Shown piece after piece: positions 14,001 to 26,000 of a stretch of DNA of 64,000 bases. Position numbers and translations under genes: made by a program. The notes below the pieces were generated by a model. The model was given only the letters and a program-made list of their open reading frames with translations, did not search any database and was not told the DNA's origin. Position 1 is the stretch's first letter. The number at the start of each line of letters is the position of its first letter. This DNA comes from Nematopogon swammerdamellus (lineage: Eukaryota > Arthropoda > Insecta > Lepidoptera > Adelidae): NCBI GenBank assembly GCA_946902875.1, contig OX336343.1:4763754-4827753 (forward strand), written 5' to 3'.

Positions 14001-17000
14001 TATCTTTGGGCAGCTTTTTGGCTCCAGGTTTCACAAAGTTGACCTTCTGGAAGCCGCTACTGGTTTGCCCTTTCCTTTTGAAGGTGTGGACCTGAGCTTG
14101 CGATGTCTTCACCGAACATATCCGGGCCCATCGGCAGTAGAGGAGGGTGTTAATCGAGGTCGGGACTAGCGAGTGGCTGAGTTGTACTTTGCCTGACCGT
14201 AACTTTTTTTAAATATAGAAACTGACACGTTGGCTACATCACCAACCTACTGACATCCGCGATGTCAGCCCATAACACCTTGGTGAACTAGGTGCCATGT
14301 CAGTGCCTTCGGTCGTGCCGGCTACATTGAACTGGACGGAAAACACAAACTATTTACGTAGCCGTTTCAACCGACCATTCATTCAGTGCGGTGGTACCTA
14401 TCGCCCTACCACCTAGTAGGGTAAGAAGGGCCTACAGTTTAAGGTGGAATCCGGACCACATTCAGCCTCCAACGGTCGAGCGGTCACCCATCCAAGTTTC
14501 TTCTAAAAAGTGCAATGTGTACGGACAGGGAAGCGCTGAGGGAGCTGCCGCAATGTCTCACGATGAAGCGCACGGTGCGAGCCAAGATCTCCGCTTCCGT
14601 CAGCCTCAAGTCCAAACACAAACCCATACCCCTCTCCAAGCGACTCAAGTATCGCATCAGCTTCGCCATGAAAAGGGTAAGTGTTGTGTTTTAAATTCTG
14701 GACACTTGCTATTTTCAATATTTAATGATTATTTTTGTTTACATCGATATTACACAATTTCAAATGATTTTAAGCAGTCTAGCTCTCTACTTACTTACAT
14801 ATCAGTCTACTTATTTTTTTATTATCACAGTTTATGTACAAGATATAATTTTATATACAAGTACCTATACATGAAATTAATATAAAAACAACTCCTACCT
14901 ATCTATGTACAATAAATATTTTTTTATTATTATGCTTATTTTATATTACTATCCTTAGCCCCGTTTCACATAGGCAGCGTTGTAGTAATGCTGGTGTATA
15001 GGTAGAACGCTTGCAGTGTTCTCACGCGCTGTACATGAACCGTGCCGTACATAATAACCAGCACAACCGCGAGGTATGCAATCTCCGTCAGTACTTTTTG
15101 GGAAAGACTGATGTTTGTGAGATGCACCACAATGTCGTCATCAGCGATAAAGGTCTTACCCCGCTGAGCATTGGAAAAGAGAACTGGCGGAAGCCGGTTG
15201 TACTGAGCACCGAGGACCGCATGGAAGTATGGAAAGGCAAGGAGCTGCATGGTTGGTACTTCCGGTCTCTCACGGGACCGGATGTAGACCAACTCGCTTC
15301 CGTGCACTGGCTACGCTTCGGGGACCTCTTTGGGGAAACAGAGGGTTTAGTCAAGTTACAAGATGAGGTTGTCAAGACGAACAACTATAGGAAACACATA
15401 ATGAAGGACAGCACCATTGACATCTGCCGCGCCTGCCACCAACCTGGCGAGTCCCTTAGACTTTTATAGGTATAAAATTTTTATAGGTATTTATAGGTAT
15501 AAAACTTTTACAGGTAAAACTTTTATAGGACTTTTATAGGTATTTGTGTGTATTTATATTTCATACTACTGTTCCCTTTATAGTACTGCATTGTCCGCCC
15601 CTACGTTTTTTCCACATCCCAAAGGTTAGTTCGTAAAGAATGCCGCAAGGCATTAAACTCGCCTTTTGTACCTTTTTATACAATGGTGTACAATAAAGTA
15701 TATTTTCATTTCATTTTATTTCATTTTAATTTCATTTCATTTCATTTATAAAACAATTAACACTTACAGATGCGCGAACGTTCCAAAGACTTGTTCTTCT
15801 CCATCGAGCTGTGGTACGAAGCGATACGCACCATCGAGGGACACTTCGGCTCTGCGGTCGGCTCCTATTTCTACTTCCTGCGTTCCCTCTTCATCATCAA
15901 CCTGCTGCTGAGCGTATTCCTCTTCTCGTTCGTGGTGCTGCCGCAGATTCTGCACGATGGCACTGGAGAGGGGGGCTACGATGCGGCCGTGAGCTCGCCG
16001 AATGAAAACATGACGCGGACGAATAATGCATTTTTGGATATGTTGAGTGGTCAGGTGAGATGACAAGTTTTTTTTTCTGTTATTTATATGGTTTTACGGT
16101 AGGACTTCTTACGGGTCATTGCCCACTTAACAGACACTTGTTTACAATAGGTGTCACCGACAGTCCCCTGTGCAGAGGCTGCATGGCGGAGGACGAATCA
16201 GCCACCCACGTGCTCCTGGAGTGCCCGGTGGTGGCAGAAGTACGACTGCAGTTTCTTGGGAACGTGGGAACTGCCCATGGAGTGTGGAAGCGTCCAAGAA
16301 GAGTGCTCCACTTCATGAAAGAGCTTGGGTGGCTGGAGTAACACTACCCGAGCGCCAACGTACAACGGACCGTCTTGAGGTCTCAGTGCGGAGAATGGCC
16401 CACCCGCCTACCCAAGAGGCTGGGCAGCAAACAACAACAACAACAACATGGTTTTACAAATTGTCACCAGAATGGTTGGTTGGCTAAGCCAATTGCTGCA
16501 TAGCGGATCAGTTCATTGTTAACATTTTTAAAGTGATTTGTTCTCTGTTGGCCTCAATAGCCCCTGTTGTCATTATATTATATTTTTTTTATATTATTAT
16601 TTCCTCTGTATCTTCATAATATTTTGCACTTGTTTGCTGCAAACCACTATTAATAGTGGCCTTATATCAGATGGGTGAGCTGGAAGAGATTGCCATGGGG
16701 CAATAATCTCAACCATTAGATGAAAGAAAGTTATGCACAGTGCCCGACAGTAAATAATGAACATGGAGATTTAGAAAAACACAATCGGTTTGCTCTACAC
16801 GCTTGTAGAGCGTCCTCCATTTCGCACGAACTCGCATGCCTGATTCTGATTCTGATGTTCCTTGTTCCTGCAGGGTATGTTCGAGGACACGGTTCTGTTC
16901 TACGGGCACTATCACTCCGGCACCATCACCGACTCCAGCTACAACATGACGTTCGCCTACTTCTTCACAATGGTCGCTCTCTACCTGTTCTTCTTTGGAG

Positions 17001-20000
17001 TACTGTCCGCCAGGTCAGTAACTGTACAGCCGATGTTAACCGCTCAATAGTCGATGGCAATGACGTTGTTGCCGCACTGAAAGGGGAAATAAACATCGCG
17101 GCGGCAAGCATGTTTTCCCTCTGCAACCTGCGCCGTACTTCATTCGTTGGTACGTACTCTGCCACTAAGACGAACAACCAGATCTCCTTATACTGCGTCA
17201 GCATTAGTACTGGGATTCGTTCTGGTTCTGAACCCCTCAGGTGTCGGCGCCGGCGCATGCTAATCTCCATAAGATGTCGCCAATATTTGCAGTCCCGATT
17301 CGTTACGCAAGGAGAGAAAAATGTTTTTTTTTTTTCGGAAAAAAAAAACACCTAGAGTTACAAAATTTCCTACAAATATAATACATATGTATGTATACCT
17401 TATAATCCACTGACCTTTGCTTTGATTCCAAATTGTTAGTTGAACATAGCACTCCACAAATATAGTGAGATTAAATGTTTTTTTCGATTTCACCACCATA
17501 CTCGCGAATGGATAAAAACCTCCAGTAATAACACATTCACTTCAGAAATGTTATATTATTTCGAATTTATACACAAACACAACCAACTACTGACTAAAAC
17601 ACCAAAAATAAAAAAGTTAAAATAATAAAAAACTCGTCGATTCGTCCCGACGATTTCGTCCCGGTGGCATATGGCAAACTGTTTGATGGCATTAGGAAGT
17701 ACCACATACCAAATTAGTATGCATAAGTTATTTAAGACGATTCAGACACAGTATCTGTGTTGTTGTAGCGATATATGAATGTTTGTAAAGGCTGAATGAA
17801 AGATGAATAAATGAATATATTGTATTCATAAAGTTTTTCCATAATGTATAGTGAAATTTTATGTTAATCAATCATCTCCTCACACACATATTATACATAG
17901 GTATACATCTACAAACAAAATCACATACCTCACACCTCACTATCGCAAACTCACTCACACACAACATACCTATCATCAATCATCATACACATCATGCAAA
18001 TGACAATTTAAAAATTATAAATTTTGGAAAATGTGGAACTTTTTTACTGGCTGAACAGTTTGTTATTTTTAGTTTTAGTTGTAAATGTACTTGTATAGCT
18101 GTTAAGTTTCCGAATAAAAAAAAAAAGTATGGATTGGACAGAACGGCCTGGTCGTACCGACGCAACTTCATCGAGACTGCGGGCGGCCTCGGGCATGTTT
18201 ATGCGTCCAAGGTGTTCTGCGGCTGGGACTTCGGTATAGCCACCCCCACCGCCGCAGCCATCAACTCAAGAAGCATCTACAATGAACTACAAGTGATGAT
18301 GAACCATCTATAATACATTTCATCACTGAATCGATTGTCCAGAAAAATATTTTTCTGTTTGGGGAACATTTTTGATCACATTTTTCTATACCTACTCATA
18401 AATACCAATTGTGAGAACTAAATTGTATGACAGGAGTTTGCCGTCACACCTCAGATGATCTTCGAGTAATTCTGATTTAAAAAAGTTATAATTTAGTTGA
18501 AGTATATTGTTGTAACTTTCCCGCCGCGCGGACAACAATCACCAAGTTTCACCGTAATCGGATGAACGGTTTACGAACGCATAGAAGACAAACGAATAAA
18601 AATTTTTCATTTTCATATAATATGTGATATTATATAGTAGATTATATCATTATTATTAATAGGCTAAACAGATTTCAGCCTGTGCTGATATATCACATAT
18701 ATTTTTTTGTTTTATATGTTTATATGATTCCAGTTTTTAAACTATTAGAGACAGCATTTACAATAATAATATGCAAAATACTTTATCAGCTTATTTTTTT
18801 CTGTAATTTCTTCTTATGCTGTTTGTTTTATAAATAAATAAATGAATCTGCGACTATTTTCAAATTTAAACTTTTCCAGGAGCTGCTCAGCGAACAGAAC
18901 AAAGAGGAAACCCAAAAAACAACATGGGCAAAGGTCGGGCAATTCGCGTTCAACGTGATAATGAACGTAATGGTGCTGGCGGTGATAGCGGGAGTGCTCA
19001 CGCTGTTCTGGTGGCTGCTGGACGAGCGGGAGAGCACCGCGCAGGTCTCCTCGCAGTGGCCGCTCGCGATGGCGGCCATCGTCACAGTCGTACTCACCGC
19101 CGGACCGCTCTTCTTCAGTCGCGTCGTCAGGTTAGCGCTGTAGCTGCAAAGTTTGATACCCTGCGAAGTTTCTGGCCGGTTCCTCTTTGTGAGTGTAATC
19201 GAACCGGATAGAACAAATTGGGACAAGTTCGAGTGCAGTCTAACTGCCATATGAATAAACAATACAATAATTCTGCTCCGGTGGCCGCTGGCCCGTTCTT
19301 CTTCGGTCGCATGTTCGGATCGGTCGCTATACAATATCAGTTCTTTCAAGTTTCAGCTCACCTCAACTTCACTTCTTTCAGCTCAATCTAACTTCAAAGT
19401 CTGAGCCGGAACACAGCGAAAGAAGCAGGCACACTATGGTGAATGGGAATTAACTCTAAACGGCGTGGTGACACCCCAAACGTAGGATACCAAATACCTT
19501 GGAATTCATCTCGACAGGTGTCTTACGTGGAGGAAGCATATTTATCAAGATTAGTTATGTCAACAGCTGCGGAAAATGTATTGGCTACTAAATCGCGAGT
19601 CGCAACTGTCCCTTGAATCCAAAATCATGCTATACTAGTCTAGGTGGACAGATCAGTTTTGAGCGAAAAGCCTAACTTGCAGAATGTCTTTAAAGCAAAA
19701 CATCTACAAAAAAATAGGTAGCCTGGGAGTGGATGAATGAGAAGGAAGAGCGGAAGACCGCGTGTGGTGGCGTGCCTTGAGAGGGCACTATGTCCAGTAG
19801 TGGACTGATATGGGATGATGATGATGATGATAAAGTATGGATGATAAAATATCAATATAGTGACTATGGGGCTGGCATAGCCAGGAATGGCTAAACCCTT
19901 AAAGTAAAGATAAAAAAAAGTATGTGTGGTTGTCTCCAGGTACGAGAGCTACGGTGCGCGTGCGTCGCTGTACGTGACGTTGGCGCGCACGTTCTTGCTG

Positions 20001-23000
20001 GACGCGGCGACTCTGCTGCTACTGCTGATATATTGGTTCCGACGGAGAGTCACCGTGAGTTTGCCCTTCAATATTGAGTACGACTAGGACTGAAGATGAC
20101 ATACGATGAAGGGTGACCAGCTGGTATGGTACAGTAGGGATATTAACACATGCTGTCATGCAGTTTAATTAACTCCACATTACATACAAGTAGTTATATT
20201 TTTGGTTTTGCTTGATGTTTTATTTGCAGTGCTGGGAAACGATGCTGGGCCAGGAGGTGTACCGCTTGATAGTGCTCGACATGCTGTTCTCTGTAGTGCT
20301 CATTCCTTTGTTTGAGTTTATTCGCGGCTTCATTTATTTGTAAGTTTTTGGTTTTAATTTTATTTTTGTTTCAAACGGCTTTCACAATCATGTTTCTTTT
20401 GAGTGCGCTACGAACACACAACACATACGCCAACCAAGAACATTTAATAGGTAACGTCGGACCTTCCCCGCGCCAGCGTAACACGATGTTTGTATAAACG
20501 TACAGATTCCATTCGTTACCAACCAATCAGAGCGCGATACCGCTCGATACCACCCAATCAGAGCGCGCGCCGTCCCCTCCGCTACCCGCGGTGCTCGACG
20601 ACGCTGTTTCTCATATAACCATTGGACACTCCAAACTCTCTAAATGTTCTTGACGCCAACATAGACGGAGGCAAGGATCTCCATGTGCCTTGATGCTCTC
20701 TTGTCCTGATTCTTGCCTGATGCTCCTCTGAGTACCACTAACTAGATTGCACTATGTTTTAGTTGCTGCAGGTTATCATGTGAGCTATTTGCCTCTATGG
20801 AAGAAGGTCATAGTCCAGAAGGTCAACTTTGTGAAACCAGGAGCCAATAAGCTGCCCAAAGATAGGACTAAACCTTCCTCAATTTTAGGAGCTGCAAAGG
20901 ACAGGCAAATTTTGATGGACACACATGAGAAGCATTATTAAATTCCTTCAGAAATCTGTACCATAGCATACAGACTGGACGTACTCATATTCTCAAAAGC
21001 GACAAAGCATTACTTGTTGAACTTACCATGGGAAAGTAACATACCAAAGAACCACAACTTCAAAGTAAGCAAGTACTGCAACTGAGTAGACCGGATAGTG
21101 AGAGAAGAATTCAAGACTGATATCTTCACTGTGGAAGTCGGAGCAAGAGGACTACCAGCGAGGTCGCTCTACAGTCTCTTCAAGAATCTAGGCCTGCCAA
21201 GATCGACGCTAAGCTCATATATGGAGAGAGCTCTTAAAGTGTCAATGGATGCCTCCTACAGAATATGGATAGGTAGAGAGAGGAAGGTTGAGAGTGGGAC
21301 TGGTGGTTCTCCGCGTCGTCTAGTCGGCGGGTGGCCGAGTGGTTTGGGCATCGGCTTCTCATGCGAGAGGTCCGCGGTTCGAATCCAGTCGGCGTGTACC
21401 AATGAGTTTTTTCTGACGAAAAAATTTAAGTACATACCTACACCTGCTGCTTCACCGTTCGGAACCGGTGTAAAACTGTAGGTCCCTTCCCTTGCCCCTT
21501 ACTAGGTGGTAGGCTCAAATTGTAGCCGACTGGGTTGGTACCACCGTACTGGATGTAAGATGGCCGCATAGCAGCCTCGGCTGTGTTCTCCTCTAGTCCA
21601 GTACAGCCAGCAATCCAGGGAAGTCTCCGGTATGGCACCTGCCTTCTCGGAGATGATATTGGCTGGTCGGTGCATGCGCTTTGGCCTCTCTGACTCAGCC
21701 ACCCATACCGGATTACATAAAAAAAAAGTCATCGCAGTCTGACTGAAGAGGGCTTACTGCGAGCCGAAACGTAACGCATGCTGGAGAACTACACAGAGTG
21801 GCCAGTCTCTAGTCACCACCTCGAATGACACCCTCCTCTACTGCCAATGAGCCCGGATATGTTCGGTGAACCCATCGCAAGCTGAGTTGACACTTTCTTA
21901 TTCTTGTGCTTTTCTTGTAGGAAGTTATACCCCGAGTACGCGTTGGAGTTCGACCTGGCGTACAACTCGCTGTGCCTCGTGTACAACCAGGCCCTGCTCT
22001 GGTTGGGCATGCTGTTCTCTCCGCCGCTCGCGTTCATCGTCTCGGTGAAGATGTTCCTCACGTTCTACGTGCGGCGGTCGGTGGTGATGCGCGTGTGCCG
22101 GCCGGCGCGCAAGGTGTGGCGCGCGGCGCAGACGCAGACCTTGCTCAACATGCTCGTGTACCTCAGCATACTGGGCACACTCTTCGTGCTGGGATATGTG
22201 TTCATGAGGTATGACCCGCTGTTGTTGTTATTGCCGTTCTACGTGCGGCGGTCGGTGGTGATGCGCGTGTGCCGGCCGGCGCGCAAGGTGTGGCGCGCGG
22301 CGCAGACGCAGACCTTGCTCAACATGCTCGTGTACCTCAGCATACTGGGCACACTCTTCGTGCTGGGATACGTGTTCATGAGGTATGACCCGCTGTTGTT
22401 GTTATTGCCGTTCTACGTGCGGCGGTCGGTGGTGATGCGCGTGTGCCGGCCGGCGCGCAAGGTGTGGCGCGCGGCGCAGACGCAGACCTTGCTCAACATG
22501 CTCGTGTACCTCAGCATACTGGGCACACTCTTCGTGCTGGGATACGTGTTCATGAGGAATGACCCGCTGTTGTTGTTATTGCCGTTCTACGTGCGGCGGT
22601 CGGTAGTGATGCGCGTGTGCCGGCCGGCGCGCAAGGTGTGGCGCGCGGCGCAGACGCAGACCTTGCTCAACATGCTCGTGTACCTCAGCATACTGGGCAC
22701 ACTCTTCGTGCTGGGATACGTGTTCATGAGGTATGACCCGCTGTTGTTGTTATTGCCGTTCTACGTGCGGCGGTCGGTGGTGATGCGCGTGTGCCGGCCG
22801 GCGCGCAAGGTGTGGCGCGCGGCGCAGACGCAGACCGTGCTCAACATGCTCGTGTACCTCAGCATACTGGGCACACTCTTCGTGCTGGGATACGTGTTCA
22901 TGAGGTATGACCAGCTGTTGTTGTTAGCCCCTCATGTGCTAGCGGCCCGATGCTGTCAACCCATTGAGTGCTGCGCCATTTTGGGCAAAATCGATTTTGG

Positions 23001-26000
23001 CCAAAATCGGGTGCACTCTGCGTTTTTGGAGATATTTCTAGACTTTTTTCTTTTAAACGTATATGAAAAGGTTTTATTTTCCAAATGTACATTAAGTTTT
23101 CTATAATTTCATTGGTAATGTGTTTAATACTATCATTATTAAACTGGTTTAAAAAATTCAAGAATTTTCGGAACGGTTTTTGCCTAGGGGGTTACAAAAA
23201 TTACGATACTTTACGAATAAATCGTTCCTCAGCGCCGGGAAACTATTGTAAATGAAGATTACTTACCCTTCCATCGTTTTTCACAAAGAAAACACCAAAA
23301 ATTCCACAAAAAACCACTAAAAACACGAGGCGCACACGTCACCGTCCGCGAACGCGAAGAGACCGACTATAGATCGCTTGGCAAAATTATTTTGACAGGA
23401 CAAGCACATAGAAGTGTGTATTTTTAGGTAGCCTACTCTTTCATCAATTACTAGACATTCGTTAGAAGAGTTAAGAAGGATGTTGCACGTTACAATAAAT
23501 TATTTGTATGAAGTCGTGCGCGCGGTCCAAATAGGGCCGCCAGCACATCCGGACTGGAAATGTCATGGTCCAAATGGGGCGGCTGAACGGGCGGACCAAC
23601 TGAACGGACCAACTAGTTTGCAGAATGGAACTCGATGAAGGCATTTATTCCAATCCAACCAACTAGTTGATCAGATTAATGCTGTGTGTAGCAGTTACTA
23701 CTTCCTATGCAAATTAATCCCTCAAAGTTGAGTGAGTACATATTTTGTACAGTACTTATGATTTCCTGCTGCCGTAGCTAACCGATGTCTTCGACAAAGG
23801 GAGTTAAGTGTCAGTTAGTCAGCGTGTTTGCGTCCACTGCTGGATATACGCCTCTTCAATTTTGATGACGATGAATGACAGACGGCATAGACTTAGTAAT
23901 AGGGTCCCGTATGGAAGCCTAATAAAAATAAATAAAATAAAGGCCAAGAGACATCCATTGTGGATTTACAACGGAAGATATAGAATGAAGTAGATCCCTT
24001 TGGCTTGGGTGTGGCTTAAAACCAGCGACTCCATGTAGCTACCTAGCTATATGGAGTCACATGCTGTGTCACATCCTTTTCCGGTCATGGGGGTGGGCAC
24101 TGTATGTATATCTTTATTTTTGACGTGATGACGTCACGTCTTATAAATTGATGAACACCGGCTGAACGCACGAAGAAGTGTCACGTTCCATCTAAACCTG
24201 TGTGTGCAAGCGAGAGCGCGATAGAGAGGCATATACAATAGTAGAAAATACAAAATATATTTGTCCGTCTTTTGCGATCGCGGTCCCTGCCACCATCACC
24301 GACCAGACGTCTTAACCACGCAGGCTAATCGATCATGTACCTATCGCAGCAAATTTGCTCAACAGTATGTGAAGATTTCATGGAGCGACATCTAGCGTCC
24401 ACATCTAGCGTCAATAGTAAATGAAATACTTCAGCGGTATTTACTTGATTTCGCAGTTAGGTAGTTGTTGCAACGTTGTACATGTAGATGGCGTTATGTA
24501 GGTTTGAGTCCCATCACGATGTTTATATTGATAATTAATATTATTGGCTTTTTAGGTTTTTTAAATATAAAATAAACAAAAATTAATAGTCGTTATTTTC
24601 TCATATTTTTTATTAGTTATCACATCTTTATCATGTACTTAAATTAATTTTACATATTTTATATTCTACAAAAACTTATAAAAATACACAAAATTAATAA
24701 AAATCTAAATAAAAACGGTAAATATCCGCCGGAACTGATTTTGTATCTGACTTTGCACTTTATATACTTTATGACGTCATCACGTAAAACTATCGTCCGT
24801 AAACCGACTTTACAGACAACCAATTTTTTTTATGATTTATATTGTCCACTTGTTATTTTAAGGTGTATATTGTATTGCCTCATGATCAAGAATCAAACTT
24901 TTTTACTTTTACTTATTTACTTTACTTCGTTACTCGTAAAGTACACTGCATATTTATTTATTCATTCATTTATTTTAGACACACAGACGGCTGATGCGTA
25001 TAAATCCAGTTAAAAGTTTTTTGTTTTAACATTAGATTTTTTTTGCTCAGCCATATCATCCTTTGTGAAGTCTGCACAGTAAACGATTCACATCAATCGT
25101 AATGTTCCAACGCATCGACACACTTTACTTTCTGGGGCCTAACCTTTATAATAAAATCCTAAAAGAACTCAAACAAATACAACACACTAAATTATTCAAA
25201 TCTAAAATAAAATTCCTTCACTGCGACTGAATGTGAAAGTATGTTGTGTAATTTATTGGTATAATGTCACACACTGATTACATAATGTTTCTGTGTTTTT
25301 ATGAAGTTGTACATTAAAATTTTTATTTATCTTGTTTTCTTTTTTCTGTCTTTTTTATAATGCAAACATATTTATTTTTACTAATTATAATAATGCGTTG
25401 ATATGTCCTTCGTCCATTCTTAAGTATTCGATGTTTATATATCTTATTATGATAATTCAATAATTTATATTTTTTCACAAATGTGAGTATCTTTATTGAA
25501 CACACAACATTAACAAAAATAATTAAATCTAGACCTAAAAATAACTAAATTAACTATAAAAATAAATCTAACTATTTATATTATATTATATATTTATAGT
25601 TATGTATTATATTAGTACATGTTTTAACGTTTAAATGAAAGAAAACGCAGAGAATCTCCATAACCTTTAATAATCTTATTTCCTTTGCACTTTTGTCACG
25701 CCAATGGGGGCGGAGCAAGGCGTCACAGGCGAGAGATCTTGCTCGAGCAGACAAAAATTGATACACACATTATAGAATATCTTTGTGCTATATTTTTGAC
25801 AATAAACTTTTGGATTTGGATCATTTGGTCTTTGAGAACCATTTGACTGCAATATAACATCTGTTCTTTTCACCCCTCACATCTTGTGTTCCAACATATT
25901 CCATTTTCTTCACGCCATAAAATAAATAAATAAACCGTTATTATTTTTATTCTAAATGCTGCACATGCTCCGACAGGTCGGCATCTCAGCAGTGCGGTCC

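Noticed and set aside
15011..15469. Host gene of 152 aa
   Set aside because: Motifs fit a retroelement fragment and the start lacks a gene context.
21325..21400. tRNA-Ser/Leu-like gene (also at 27875)
   Set aside because: Good A- and B-box-like sequence, but the body continues as a SINE with poly(A) and the acceptor stem does not close.
22063..22932. CRISPR-like array
   Set aside because: Contiguous 174-bp coding units without spacers in a eukaryotic gene.
21904..23106. Independent 400-aa single-exon gene
   Set aside because: It is TMC exon 10 plus tandem copies and intron; the acceptor at 21920 and the family motifs show this.
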